The translations under genes and the position numbers were made by a program. Positions 25,170-38,225 of a stretch of 64,000 nt of DNA are shown in pieces. Origin of the DNA: Daucus carota subsp. sativus (taxonomy: Eukaryota > Streptophyta > Magnoliopsida > Apiales > Apiaceae); NCBI RefSeq assembly GCF_001625215.2, contig NC_030387.2, forward strand, positions 6,228,501 through 6,292,500, given 5' to 3'. The notes beneath the pieces were generated by a model. That model was given only the letters and a program-made list of their open reading frames with translations, was not told where the DNA came from and made no database searches. How positions within the stretch are numbered: the first letter of the stretch is position 1; each line of letters begins with the position of its first letter.

Positions 25170-25470
25170 TTTATCTTTGCGGGGTCTCACTCGACCAAGA
25201 GAAAGTAAGTTGGAAGCGGAGAGAGAGAGTACCTGTTGAGAGAGGTCGACGGCGGTGGAAAGACTTGCGAGAGACGAAGGAAGCAGCGAGGGACGACGGA
25301 AGCAGCGAGAAACGAAGGAATGGAGAGAGACGAAGTAATGCAACAATGCTTGAGAGAGTGACAAAGGAGAGGCCGTAATTTTGAAGAGAGTAAAGTTGAG
25401 AGACAATGGTGACGGTATAATTAAAAAATGGTAGTATAGAATTGAAAGTGCAAGTGAGGGGTAGTAAAAT
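25170..25470 (-). other. GC-rich, exon-like stretch with a purine minisatellite
   Basis: On the minus strand this looks like a plant 5' exon. It is TC-rich and GC-richer than its flanks, and carries a strong donor context (caacag followed by gtactc) at 25233. The plus strand shows about 20-bp tandem units (gacgaaggaagcagcgag and variants) at 25270-25325. Two overlapping minus-strand frames cross it, but neither has a recognisable domain. It may be a captured first exon or a non-coding transcript start. Confidence 0.25.
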
Positions 25471-25674
25471 TGTTAACAAAAGTTAAAAAAATATATATTC
25501 TTGTAAATTTCTGTAATATTTACAAATTTGAGTTAAATATGTGAAAAATGTGAAATGATACAATAATTCTAATATTTTAACAATACATCTATATCGAAAT
25601 AATTGATTACATCTACTAAAAATATGATATAATTTTACAAATTTGAATTTTTCAAATTTACTTTATTAACATGT

Positions 25675-25975
25675 ACTACACGGGTCATGTTCTAGAGAGA
25701 ACCATAGAACACTTACCTTATTTTTAGTATTAGCTAGGATTCTGCAGCAGAACTTAAGTATTGGTTCGGGTTCTACAGCAGAACTTCACATGCAAAAACA
25801 TGTCAATATCTATGTATTATATTTTAAAATTATTTTTGAACACACACAACGATGAAAAAACATGTATTTAGATTTAGATCTTAAAAATCGATTTAAAATT
25901 TAGGCTTATGTAGTGGTTCTATAGTTCTATTTTAAGGATTGATTCTATCTTGAATGCAACCCTGTGCTACTAATC
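25675..25975. mobile_element. Dispersed repeat family B, copy 1
   Basis: A block starting gggtcatgttctagagagaa and containing ggttctatagttctatttt and aaacatgtatttagattta. It is related, by shared words in the reverse sense, to 40715-40935 (gagagaaccggtact, aaatttggatacatgtttt). The class is unclear. Confidence 0.4.
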
Positions 25976-26275
25976 TACTACTATAATTGTACAAATTTGA
26001 GTTTCCGCCCTCAAGAAAAATCTACGAGAATTTTTCAGAAAAATGAGACATCACAAACAGGTTAGACAAACAGATTCCTAAAACAAATAATATTAAAGTC
26101 TTGCAACAGCGGAGAGACTCACAGAGCTCTGTCCAGCCAACACATAAAACACACGATCCATACATAGATTAACAATCTTCAGATTCAAACCCCATCTCAA
26201 ACTCCAAACCCCCACACACCCATATTTCTATTACCTCATGTGTACATAATCTCGATTCATTTTCACTGAAGTACG

Positions 26276-29200
26276 ATGAATTTGAGTGTTTCGAGAAGTG
26301 GGTTTGTGTTGTTTCTTGTATTAGTGTTTGTATGTAATTGTAGAAATGGATTAGGATCATCGGATGAAGCATATGTCACACTTTTGTACGGAGATGAGTT
26401 TGTTTTGGGTGTAAGAGTTCTGGGCAAGTCGATTAAGGATACTAAATCAACTAATAAAGACATGGTTGTTCTTGTTTCTGATGGTGTTTCTGATTACTCC
26501 AAGAAGCTACTTCAGGTATGTTTCTTACTTTTTTTCGATATTTTATGAGAGAACAAAGTATTTTCTTAAGTTTTTGCTGGATTGGGATGTGATAGTTTCG
26601 GATCATGTATTGGTATGTGCTTCCCAAGTGAAAATTGCAAATTATATGATAAGAAAGAACTAGGCACTTGGAACTGGTTTGGAAATTTTAAATTTTTCGG
26701 GGTTGAAAGTTAGGAGTCAATATGGATTTATCTTGAATTCTACGGAGCCAATTAACCACATCAGTATGAGGTCGTCTTTTGGGAGTAGACTTATAATAAG
26801 TTCATCAGAGCTTGTTTGTTGCTCAACCCAAATCGGAGAATTTCACACTATTGGGGAATAAAAGCTGCACTGTGTGGCCCAACTGAAAGTTGGTATGAGG
26901 AATTATTTCCTAAGTAACAAATACCTTCACGAATTATGATAGATATAGTTTAGTTTCACAGATCACTGTTTATATGGAATTAGCTCAAATCAAATTCTTT
27001 TTATTTCTTCTGTAGGTGGGGGGCTATACATATCTTATGCAGGCCATTTGATTAAAGTAAACCTACTCTTTACTACTTCCTAGAACTTGAAATTAAAATG
27101 TAATGAAGTTGAATATTTATGAATAAACATTGATTTATAAAGAAGCTCCAAATGTGTATACATATTTAAATTTATCTTTATTTCTCAGCTCTGTTACTGG
27201 ATTATGATATGTTCCGGTATGATCACAGAGGTTATTGTGAACTGATACAGTATTATTGATTATGGAGTTATGGAGGCTACAATCCAAAGCATGGAGGCAG
27301 TTTAAAGTTTAATGATATCATGTCAGTTTACATTATTCACTGTAGGCAAACGATAATAAATAAAAGAAATGTATCAAAAAAAAAATAAAAAATCTGTGAT
27401 TTGGTGAAGTAGGAAAACTGGGCCCTAAAGTTATATGTATAAAGATTAAAAATAGAGCCTTGCATAAAAAAAAAGTAAGGAGAGAGAAGAGTTTTTGGTC
27501 TCCTATGCTATATTTGTGGCTGTATGGTGATTATTGTCAATATGTCATATTTTAACATTAAATTGAGGTTCTGATCTGGGAATCATTTGGTCTTCTCCTC
27601 TGATTTATTTATAATTGTTTTAGTGCTTGTCAGTTGTAATCCCTTAGGCCTCTTGGTATTGCTGTTGCATGTTGCAGACAACAACCACAACTTTTTATTG
27701 AAAAGCTGGTGAAACTAAAGCAGCTTTTTCGAATAGTAGATTTTGGCTCAAAAACTGCTTTTTGTCCCCTCATGCTTTTAGAAAAAATTGCTTTTCAGCT
27801 TTTGCGGGAAGTTCTAACAGATTTCACTATCAAACCTCTTTAAAAACATTTTTTTTTTAATATTATAAGTTTATAACTCAAAATATGCAAATATTAAAAA
27901 AAGTACCAAATAGTTATCTGATACCTACATCACTTTTTCTATCAGCACTTTTCCTAACAGGACAACTGTTTTAAACAACACTCCCAAACAGATCCTTAAT
28001 TGGGGGTATGATTGGGGCGTCAGTTAATCACTTAACTGAGGTTATGATCGTAGAGTCAGTTGTCTCCTCCACAGCTTTATTTGTGATTTTATTGGTGGCT
28101 GTACCATCCTCTGTAATCACTTAATTAAGAATAAGATCAATTTTTATATAGTTTTTCTTAGAATTAAGGGTATGACAAAATATATTTATAATATATTTTT
28201 TTGAAGTTTCTACTTGATCTGTCCCTTTTGTGTTCACTTGTCATCCACAAAGTATAAGTGTGCAAAATTAATTGTCGGAGGCTACTTCACTCATCTCAAA
28301 GGACAGTCAGGAAATGGATCAAGAGTAGAAAAAAATTGCTGCTCTGTACCTGAATTTTTCTTCCTGAGCATGCCAAGATTTTTTGATATGAACTTTAGTC
28401 ATTAATTGAGGTTTTATAATATAGTATGTTATGTTTGATATCAAATTTTTAGGCGGATGGATGGATTGTGGACCACATCAGTTTATTGGCGAACCCTAAT
28501 CAGGTCCGACCGACAAGGTTCTGGGGTGTGTACACAAAGCTGAAGATCTTTAACATGACAAAGTACAGAAAAGGTAAATCAACAATTTCTGCTGTATTGT
28601 CTTGCTTCCTCCATAATCTAGCTGCACTGCTTAGTGTTAAGTGTTAAGCAGCATATTAACCGACCTTTAATGTACACACACATATACCTCTTCTTTTTAG
28701 ATAAGCCCGTCTAATGTATTTTCTTGAGATTTGAATTATAATTAGGAACTAATAATTATTCCACTTTTTTTTAAAAAAAAGAACTAATAATTATTTGAAA
28801 GCACCTATTTTAAATTGTATAGAATGGCATGATTAACAGCATGCCATGTTTAGAATGCATAAATCAGGATCTTAAAATTATTGAAGAGAAGCTGGCCATT
28901 CATAATTGAAATTTCACAAATAAATTTCTCGGAACTTGCAGTGCATGGGTGTATATCTTTGTTTTTTTAAGACAAGTTGGCCATTTATAATAAGAGAAAT
29001 TCATGAACCAGATTTCTCAGAATTCTTAGTGCATGAGTGTATTTCTTTCAAAAACTTCTTTGAAAGTTTATTAGGTTTTCTTATAAATTGGCCTCCTGTT
29101 TTACTTTTCTGATTTAGGTGTCCCAGTTTTTTCTTGGCAGAAAGTTCAAGACTTTCTTTTTTTTTACAAGTTAATGATTTCTTATCTGGTAATCTGCATA

Positions 29201-32200
29201 ATGTTTTGTGTTCTACTGTTTGTCTAGAACACACACTAAAATTATGCAAACATAAACATGCTAGGAGTGTTTGGTGACTAATGAACACACAAAAACAATC
29301 ATATTCTTTGAGCAGACAAGGATTGTGTTTCTTCCATCCAGATAAATTTCCAGCCTCTAATATTCTGGATGTCAAGACTTCTTCTATTTCTTGTATGCTG
29401 TGCGCCATTCGACCTTAGATAGTATTTTTTTCTAGTTTGACTAGTATATGAATTGCAGTTGATGTAATATATAACATGGTTACTTATGGTACTTATCATT
29501 GCTTCCATTTACAGTGAGAAGCATCCTAATATAGACAATTAATTTTCCAAGTTAAAACAAGTCCTAGTAATTATAGTTTATAGTAATATTTAGATACCCA
29601 GAAGGTCAATATTCTTAAATCTAATGCTTTTCAAACTTTTACCTGACAAAACTAGAACAGAATAGTTTTCAAGGTTTTAACAAATAAACTCTATTTCATA
29701 GCCATCAATGAGGAGAATTGTTTGTCATGCTGTTTTTAGGCACCTGATAGACCCTGATGGCTGTGTTGTGTGTGTCAGTCAGTGACATTTATTATCTCTT
29801 TTTTGGCAGTGGTCTATCTTGATGCTGACACAATAGTGGTTCAGAGTATTGAAGACCTATTTAAGTGCGGAAAGTTTTGTGCTAATTTGAAGCATTCCGA
29901 AAGGCTAAATTCAGGTGTCATGGTAGTTGAACCGTCTGAGGCTGTTTTCAATGATATGATGAGCAAAGTGAAAACTTTGGCATCTTACACTGGAGGTATA
30001 ATGGTATATTGTATTACTTTAGCATGGAATTATTAAGTTGGCATATGCTCTTACTAAATTGATATTGTTTTATTAATTTTTGATTACTTTTGTACTCATG
30101 TAATTAGGTTTTACTATTATTTGAGTAATATGTAATGTCGCAATATGAATAAGAAGTTGGTATTTAAGCATCTAAGCACAAAATTATTATGTAGCTATGC
30201 GACTAGAAACTGATCCCTATGATCAAAGTTATATACTATAACATAGGACTAAACCACACAAGTAATGAAGAACATACGAAAACTCTGAAATATTATTTTC
30301 AAGTGCTAGAATGAAATTACTTATCCCACAAGCTTTTAATAATATTGTTGTGATCTGTTACGTGTGACCATCACCAATATAGAAAGGAAAAAGGAATGAT
30401 GGATTAAGTCCGTTAATAAGTTATAGAAACATAAAGGGTTGTCTATATATGGGTTGTCTAAAGTACTAATGATTCTAGAAACAAAAAGGTCTCTACATAT
30501 GGGTTGTATGAAATAGTGTTTTTTGTTAGCTGAGCAAACAACAAAATGTCATAGAAATTAAAATGTGAAGTAAAAGTAACTAAATAGTTACAGGCATTTC
30601 GTAGATAGAGGAATGTGACTTTTATGATTTATTAAGTCAGCAGATTTTCAGTTACTATGAATTTCATTGTTGCCAATACTGACATGTAAAATGCGACGAT
30701 CTGTATATATTACACAAGTAATTAGTTCTTCCCCGGAAGCACAGTTTGTTGAAAATGTTTAGTCAAATTGCATTGAGGCGAAATCTGTGTACATGTTAAG
30801 GTTTCTATCTTGGGAGGTTGTACAAGCAACTACATGGATAAAATTTATCACATGCCTTTAGTTCATCCACAGTTGTAGACTTTGTGCTCAATTTTTTCAT
30901 ATAATTAGTTACCATTACTGTATGGATTTCAAGCTTCTCCCTTATGGGTTTGCAAGTTTATATTCCTTTTACTTGGTAACAGGTGATCAGGGGTTCCTCA
31001 ATTCATATTACGTCGGGTTTGAAAGTGCACGTGTTTTCAACCCATTTCTACCTGATGATGTGATTAAATCTAGACCTGTTCCTGAAATGGAGAGGCTTTC
31101 TACTCTATATAATGCAGATGTTGGCCTTTACATGCTTGCAAACAAGGTTCTTGCTCTTAAGCCTATATAAATAATTGTGGGTATCATAATGTGCTGGTGC
31201 CATCTTAAACAAAACTGCTTTGTGGTCAATCTCGTCCATTTGGTTCGATGTAGCATGCAGTTTGACTGTTTCAAAAAATTCGGTGTGATTTTTACTTCAT
31301 TATGCTAAGTATTTTCATTTTACATATCAACATCAACAATATGTTGCAGTGAAATCTGGCTAACAAAGAAGCACAAATTGACTTCTTAAATTTGCTTTCT
31401 ACCATTTTTAATATCTTAGGGTTATACCATTTTTTTACAGTTGGGTCTAATTGTGGATAATGTGTTGATTTTGATGAGAATTTAGTCATCATCTACTTTC
31501 AAATTGGTTCATCAGGAGGGGGAGAGGAAGGAACACTGGGACAGGAAGATAGATGCCTTGGCTTATAAGGCTTTGAACTAAATTCTGAAAGTATTTAAAA
31601 GCAAGCAATAAGTATTATATTACGGTGTATAAAACAAAACTTAAAATCCTGTGGAATTGCAGAAAGACCTTTCTAGGGTACAGCTTGCTCGTGTCTTTGT
31701 AGGAGATAAATTGCACAGAATAGGGGTGCTAGTGATTACATTGGCTAACTTATATGGAATAATCCATACTCTGAAATATATTGGGAGTATATAAAGGACT
31801 TAAACCATTACAGAGATCGAACTTTAGAAAAAGATTCAATAAATTTGAATTCTTACATAGCGAAGAGAAAAAGATAAAACATTGCTTTTGGCAAAAAAGT
31901 AAAAATAAAGGCTGTGTTTGGAAGTTAGAGGTTTGGGATAAAATTAGAGGTTTGGGGTGTTTTAGAGGTTTGACCATTTCAATATACTAATGTTAGTGTT
32001 TGATAGTTGGATTGAAATAGAGGTTTGTGCTCAAAAAGCTACTTTGAGGAGCTTTTAAGGTTAGAGGTTTTGGTATGTATCATAAAAATCTAATCAAACA
32101 GCTATTTACCAAACAGTTTTATAATAAACTGCTAATTCGATCCGCTAGTCAAAAGACTCAAAACATCTATTTCAATCAGCTAGTCAAAACATCTAATTCA

Positions 32201-35200
32201 GTCTGCTATTAGCTAACCGCTAATTTCCAAACAGGGCCAAAATCTTTGGATATTGTTAAAACGTTTAGCGATTTATAATAATAAAATCATTCTTTTAAGA
32301 AATGTTTTATCGTGTAGTATATAATCTGCTTAGTATAATATTGTCAGTATTGAGTAAGAGTTGTAGAATTATATTGAACCTAACTATAGAAAGTAACATG
32401 ATGTGCACTTCTGTATAAATATTTGGGGACACTTTAAATGTTAGTAAAATATGAAGTACATCTGGTGAATTAAATATACAGTACAGGGTGAACCTTGGTT
32501 ATATGTATATTAGCGAGTCGGTCTAGTTTTGAACTTGTTCTCTCCTTATATGCAGTGGATGGTAGATGAGAAAGAGCTTCGTGTTATTCATTATACTCTA
32601 GGTCCCCTTAAACCATGGGATTGGTGGACTTCATGGCTTCTTAAACCTGTTGATGTCTGGCAGGTAATTGTTCCATATTCCATAATTTTTTTAAAATAAA
32701 GCTTGGCCGGTTTACATTATTCTCATATCATTGATGTACTCATCCCAATTAAAGTATATTTATGGTGTATTGCTACCTCTACCTAATAAAGAATCAGCTA
32801 ACAGTTCAACACGAAGCAGATGACTTATTTTGTACCTTTTATTTATGCTGCAGAATGTAAGGGACCAACTTGAGGAAACACTTCCTGGAACTGGAGGGGG
32901 CAGAAATTCTAATGAAACTCTTCTAGTCCAGTTTCTTTTCCTGCTCCCAATATTAACATGGATTTTCTTATACTATAAGTCTTTTCTTCAGGTACTAGTC
33001 TTTGCTTTTATGTTGAATGCTATTTACTTTTATGAAAGAGTTTACGAGCTATGTGATTTTTGTGCAGACACGTTCACTATGTGATCACCTCAGGCAACTG
33101 TATTTTAAATTCAGGTCTGGGGGTGCTCTTGCTTATACCACGGTTTCATCTTCTACCAGCAGTTCAAATAAAGAGGTTAGTTTTACGTGAATCCTCTTTT
33201 AAGATAAAAACATCTTTTATCTTCTTAACATTGGTATCTTATCTATGTTTGCGGGAGGAGAGGCATTTAGTTACAAAATCTCTTCATGCATATCTGTTGA
33301 TGTGCACAATATGAGAAATTTGTTTTGGATATCATTTTATTTTATTTTATATCTTTATATTGATGTTAAAAACTTTTTTTTTTTTTGGTCTTGGTAGTTC
33401 TCAAATGGTGCACATTCCAAGGTTCCTATTTTCCTCGGGGGAATTTCTATATTCATCTGTTTTATGGCTGCTGTTGTGTCTCTTGCACTCTCTCTTTCCA
33501 TTGTGCCTCGTCAGGTTACGCCATGGACAGGCTTGTTGCTCATGTACGAATGGACATTTACAATTTTCTTGCTAGTATTTGGGGGGTATCTGCACTTAGT
33601 CTACCAATGGGGAAAGATAGTGGCTAATCAAGGTGGATCTGTATCTTCTCGTCCTGAATCTGCTGATTATAGTACTGGCAAAGGTCAGTTCATATAGGTG
33701 TAAAACTGAATCTAGGTGTAAAACTGAATCTAGTGCTAAAGCTGCTGTTTTGTTACTTATTTTTTGCAATGATTTTGCAGGCCATCAGCGCCAGACTTCT
33801 TGTGATGTTGCTATGTGGTATTATGGATTGGGGATGGCGATTCTTGCTGTTGCTGCTCCGTCATTACCTTGTGTTTTCGGGATCACAGCGCTTTTTCTAA
33901 GGTAAATAGATCCATCCATCTCCTCCATTTTGTACTACTACTCTCCACAGATATCCAATTACATTTGTTCATGAAATTGATTGGTCTCTTCCCCTCTCTT
34001 TCCCTAGCAAATAAGTAAATTCTGTATACATGTATAAGAGGCTGCCTCTTCGTGTGTAGAAACAGACAGAGATATATAAACAAAACACATTCCTGCCTAT
34101 TGTCTCTTCTTCCTTTAGTAAAAGTGTAACAATCCTCTTTTCCCTAATCAATAATGTACATACATGTTGAGATACTAATATCTGTGTGTGTGTCAGCAAA
34201 ACTAAGTTGATGTAGATTTGGAATTGTTGAAGTCATAGATTTTTGATGACACATGCCCTGTTTACAAGTTTTTACATTGCCTACAGTCTTTTAGGGATCT
34301 ATTATTTTCTTTCTCTTTTTATGAACAAAAATATACATGCATCTTTCTGACCAAGTCAATTATGTAGTGAGTGATGCTGCACACTCAGAAGGTACTTTGT
34401 TTGGGAGGGTACTGAAATTCTGTCATGGGTTTAGTAAGCAGAGGTTTGATAGTGTCCGGAGAGATTTTGTTTCTGGCTTTCCGCAGCTCCAGGGGTGTTA
34501 CTAGAGGCACTTAAATAATATTTCCCATACATTAAATAAGCAGAAGAATCCATATTAAGTAGGCATTTCTTGGCCTCCCTTTTTGCTAGTATTAGCTGAT
34601 CTTGCTGACGAATATGTAAATTTAGTAAATGCAAGTCAGGCTCGTGGCTGCACCACTTTACTAGGTTTGGAGTGTGTGTTTAGACACAAAGTGGCCAGAG
34701 CCATGTGCATGATGCATTGATGCTGTAAGGTAAATTAACAGAAATATCTATACATAGGTTTGGAGCATGTAGTAGTGGAGTTCCAAAGAATTGTAGTTAG
34801 AGATAGTGATGGATCTTGTAAAATAAACTAGGTTGATGTTAAAGAAATGCATAGCTGCATTTGGAAATTATTCGGGGAAGCATCGGGAGAGATAGGAAGA
34901 TGACCTAGCCACCAATAAGAAAACATTGTGTTCAAGCATGTGGATCATGAAGCTAACTGGAGAGAAGGGCCTAGTAAGTGTCTTGAGAGTACATTAACTT
35001 GCATCTTGGAGCCATGTAAGAATGGACTTTGGCAGTTGGATAAAGAATCAATATTATTTTGATAAAATATCTATTTTGAAGATTCGCTAGCAAAATGTTG
35101 GGAAAAAGATAACGAAGATAGGGATGAGGCTATAGGTGAAGCAATGTATGTTCTAGATACCTTGATGCTGATAACGTGTAGTGGTAGATATACTGAAAAA

Positions 35201-36040
35201 AGTTTTCAAGCAGTTGAAACATTATGCTTCGAAATTTAGAAGAACCTAAGAGAACTGAAAGTAGTTCTTCCTGGCATCTGGTTTATCCCAAGGCTTTTAG
35301 GCAGTGATATATGTGTAAAAAGTCAACTACTTCGATGAGTTGAAGTTGCTAGTCATTAAAAGCATTTAAAATTATAGTCATGCAGACAGTCAGGCTCAGG
35401 CAGATATTTATATAAATATGTGCAGCTAAGTATAAGTTTTGAGCCTGTGTAGAATCATGTATGCTGGGGTAAATAAAAAATAATAATGCTTATGCTTTAA
35501 TTTTTCCCATGTTATCGCCTTATCGGCCATCTGTTTCCTGGAGATGCCATATACCTCTGCTGGTTTATCGAGCCTTGAGGCTTAAGGGCGGGGCCCTTTT
35601 GTGCAACTTATATTTCTAATTAATCAATTTTCCATGTAATAAACATGCACTGTTTGTTTTTTCTACCTGGTGCAGCCAGGCTGCTAGCATATTAGCCCAA
35701 GGCCATGTGCACATATGAATCAACGCATATTAATCACCAGTTTAATTTGATAATCTCCTTTGGTTGGGTAGAGGCTTTGTTTTAAGATCAATAAGTACTT
35801 TGCAATCTTTATTTGGTTGTTTTTGGCACGAGATGCATAGTAACTTAAAATTTTGTTCTGACTCTCACTTCACATCTTTATGTATCATTGAACAGGCTAG
35901 GCTTGATGGTGGTGGGCGCTATAATTTTGGCATCTTTTATGACTTACGCCTCAGAACACCTCGCTATACGTTCATTCATAAGGGGTCTGGAGGACCGGGA
36001 TAATTCTAGGTCAGGCAGGAGCATATGTTTGGTATGCTAG
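26276..36040 (+). CDS. IPUT1: Inositol phosphorylceramide glucuronosyltransferase (IPUT1/PGSIP6, GT8 family)
   Basis: Adds glucuronic acid to inositol phosphorylceramide, the first step in building GIPC sphingolipids, in the Golgi. Ten exons: 26276-26515, 28453-28573, 29810-29995, 30983-31146, 32556-32663, 32854-32991, 33068-33175, 33398-33683, 33781-33901, 35896-36040. All have GT-AG sites and they join in one frame of 1617 nt (538 residues), matching the roughly 537 of the Arabidopsis protein. Visible features: an N-terminal hydrophobic signal/anchor (about 8-24); the GT8 DxD motif in YLDADTIV (D125, D127); [18 protein letters not shown]; and the conserved [10 protein letters not shown] (249-258). 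About five or six membrane segments follow from residue ~298 (exons 6, 8, 9, 10), which is the feature that separates IPUT1 from GUX-type glucuronyltransferases. The ATG at 26276 is the first in frame and gives a good signal sequence. Long introns 1, 2, 3, 4 and 9 hold MITEs. Confidence 0.93.
27648..27997. mobile_element. PIF/Harbinger-like MITE, family C (IPUT1 intron 1)
   Basis: Left end ggcctcttggtattgctgtt, right end acaacactcccaaacagatcc, each flanked by TTA, the usual 3-bp duplication of this superfamily. Inside are the diagnostic aaagcagctttttc and aaactgctttttgtcccctc words. They recur inverted at 59796-60152 and, more decayed, at 44191-44520. Confidence 0.65.
31909..32239. mobile_element. 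Fold-back MITE in IPUT1 intron 4
   Basis: Left end ggctgtgtttggaagttag, right end ctaatttccaaacagggcc, with further inverted words in the body (agaggttt and the agctaatt/aactgctaatt series). It fits a small PIF/Harbinger- or hAT-type MITE. No coding content. Confidence 0.65.
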
Positions 36041-36477
36041 TTAGTGGTTAGTAACCTAGCCTTGTAAGCTATAATTATTACGTTTTCTCTTCCTAAATGT
36101 TATATCTTTGGGCGTAGAGGCCCTGTGATTTATTTATAGACATGTAAAAAACTGATTTGGTCAGTTTAGGAGCAACCACACTATAATTAAATTTCACTGA
36201 TAGATTTTGATGTGTTACGTCAAGGACCAAGTAGGAAAGCTTGATGGTGTCATATAATTACTTCCCTTTTTGTTCTGTCGAGCATTTTTGAATGTTAAAA
36301 ACTTAAGGATGTTCTATAACTACTTTGTATTGAGCTAGAGAGAATATTATCCTTGTGTGGAATATCAAATTTATAAAAATACTACAGTAAAATATTTTCA
36401 AATTAATTTTGCTTCCTTTCTGTATAAGAACTAGTTCTGTAGAAGTGGAACAAGTTGAGTACGCTCTACTTTCCGTT
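36041..36477. other. Shared 3' flank of convergent IPUT1 and ERF genes
   Basis: About 440 bp separate the IPUT1 stop from the tandem repeat at the ERF 3' end. It must hold the 3'UTR and poly(A) signals of both genes. Nothing else recognised. Confidence 0.5.
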
Positions 36478-36607
36478 TTACCAAGAGTAGTTTGAGACTT
36501 GCTCTAGTTTCTGTTTTACCAAGAGTAGTTTGAGACTTTCTCTAGTTTCTGTTTTACCAAGAGTAGTTTGAGACATCCTCTAGTTTCCGTTTTACCAAGA
36601 GTAGTTT
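36478..36607. repeat. 38-bp tandem repeat that includes the ERF stop codon
   Basis: The word ttaccaagagtagttt starts at 36478, 36516, 36554 and 36592, an exact 38-bp period. The spacer (gagac..ctctagttt.tgtt) is nearly identical in the first three units. The copy at 36592 is the coding one: in reverse it encodes the last residues N-Y-S-W and the stop of the ERF gene. The other three lie in its 3'UTR. Confidence 0.95.
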
Positions 36608-37137
36608 GTTTTCTCGGATAAAGTTAGAAGTTGTTCTAAATACTCAACACCTAAATCCTCCAACACCACCACATCATCATAACTATGCATTCTATATTCC
36701 ATCTCTTGATTGTCTCTTGCTGTCTTCTCCTTTCTACTCTTCTTCATCATCTTCTTCTTCTTTGAAGAATGCATCTTCTTTAATGCCAAAACCGGGGAAC
36801 ACTTGCCCTGGAAATCATACTTAATGTCTAACAAGGACTGATAAACAAGGTGAGGAGGAAAGTTAAGCACTGCAGCTGAACCACGCATGGCAAATGCTGC
36901 TTGATCATACGCCAACGCAGCTTCTTCAGCACTGTCGAAAGTTCCTATCCATACTCGAACTCCATTTCTGGTAGCATCTCTGATCTCGGCAGCAAATTTG
37001 CCCCACGGACGCCTACGCACACCCCTGTAGGATACAGCTTGCTCTGCTGCTATATCTGTTGTTTCTAGCACTAGTCTATCTCCAGAGCCGTTCTCATTGG
37101 AGTTGTATTCAACAGATGATGAAGAGGATGAGTCCAT
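36592..37137 (-). CDS. AP2/ERF transcription factor, group IX (ERF1B-like)
   Basis: Probable GCC-box-binding activator of the ethylene/jasmonate response. An intronless frame of 181 residues. The single AP2 domain (residues ~36-94) runs from [19 protein letters not shown] through [20 protein letters not shown] to AAVLNFP, the group IX wording. Downstream, CSPVLALKK, a Lys-rich stretch (possible NLS) and the C-terminal acidic-hydrophobic [16 protein letters not shown] match the conserved C-terminus (CMIX-1-type) of ERF1. The N-terminus is far shorter than in Arabidopsis ERF1. An in-frame ATG at 37200 would give 202 residues. I prefer 37137 because a TATA box (minus-strand TATATAAA, about 37230-37237) places transcription start near 37200, which would leave that ATG almost no leader. 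Convergent with IPUT1. Confidence 0.92.
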   Translation of the reverse strand: MDSSSSSSVEYNSNENGSGDRLVLETTDIAAEQAVSYRGVRRRPWGKFAAEIRDATRNGVRVWIGTFDSAEEAALAYDQAAFAMRGSAAVLNFPPHLVYQSLLDIKYDFQGKCSPVLALKKMHSSKKKKMMKKSRKEKTARDNQEMEYRMHSYDDVVVLEDLGVEYLEQLLTLSEKTNYSW

Positions 37138-37227
37138 GAGAAAATATTTGGTGGTTTGTGTATGAGCTTGGGAGTTGAAAAGGGTAGAGTTTTGTGGCAA
37201 GTGATTAGAAGCAAGAGGAGTGTAATG

Positions 37228-37238
37228 AATTTATATAC
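37228..37238 (-). promoter_or_regulatory. TATA box of the ERF gene
   Basis: The minus strand reads TATATAAAT here. This predicts initiation at about 37200-37207, about 65 nt before the preferred ATG at 37137. Confidence 0.55.
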
Positions 37239-37379
37239 ATTCAGTAGTGCACATATACTGTGTTGTTGCAGATAATAATAACAATTGTTAAGGATTTGGT
37301 CCTGGAAAAAACAGTTGAGTTGATCTTGGTCAGCAGTTAGACCCACATAATTTATTGCTAGTGAGAGGGTCAACAGACT

Positions 37380-37885
37380 TTGTAGTCATGGCGGCCAGAT
37401 CATTCAAACCATCCATGATCTCTGCTTCATACAATTCAGAATGTTTAAGCTAGGGCCACAGCCACTAAGGTTACTTGTAAGTATAAATATTAATAAAAAA
37501 TTAGTTAGACATGTTAAAATAAAAAATATAAATAATTTTTTAAAGATATTACATTTCAATTAAATTCTTCCTTTTCTATAATTATAGTCAATCTTATATG
37601 AGTGATTATATATGTTGAAACTCCACAATTCTATAAGAAATCTATTGAAAAATTATGAATCATTTTATTATTATATTAAATTGGTATATTCAATTTATAA
37701 CAATAAAAAAATATTAATAACATATTATTTTTAAATTATAACAAACATAACCAATACCATCAAAGTACAATATCTCAGTGTTTCAAATGTTCTAAATATT
37801 TAATATAAATGCAATCCAGGTTGTCTATTTTGTTAAATTTATATGTTTATTGTTATTAACTTATAAAGTATATTGGAATTAATTT
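37380..37885. other. AT-rich intergenic DNA
   Basis: Upstream of the ERF promoter. No gene or clear element recognised. Confidence 0.5.
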
Positions 37886-38225
37886 TGAGTCGATTGCAAA
37901 ACGAATCCTATTAGTTGGGTTCAACTGCATTTTATTACTAAAATTTTAGATAATTGCACGATATATTCCTTGACATATTTTAGCGTCGTATGTCGAATTC
38001 TTTTAGTCTATTTTCGTTTATTCTGACTTATTATTAAATTAAAAGGATAAAATATACTTAAAATCTATAACAACACATTTTAGTTAATTTTTAAGTTTAT
38101 TTGATCATTTTGAATTTCACATTGATTGATTAAAGTAGATAAAAATCAGTTAATAGAATTCAAGTTGTGTTACGAAAATATGTTGAGAAATGCATTAAGT
38201 AATTATCTGAAATTTGGATAATAAT
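37886..38225. mobile_element. Palindromic MITE, family A copy 2
   Basis: Shares ordered words with 13009-13395: gattgcaaaacgaatcc, tttagataattgcacgatat, aattaaaagg(g/a)taaaata, and a matching inverted right half ending at the aattatctgaaatttgg block. More diverged than copy 1. Confidence 0.55.

Noticed and set aside
33360..34199. Several overlapping frames on both strands near the IPUT1 membrane exons
   Set aside because: Plus-strand ones are out-of-frame readings of IPUT1 exons 8 and 9. Minus-strand ones overlap an intron and lack coding character.
37071..37373. 100-codon minus-strand frame overlapping the ERF 5' end and promoter
   Set aside because: It spans the TATA box and runs out of frame into the ERF coding region, with no domain.
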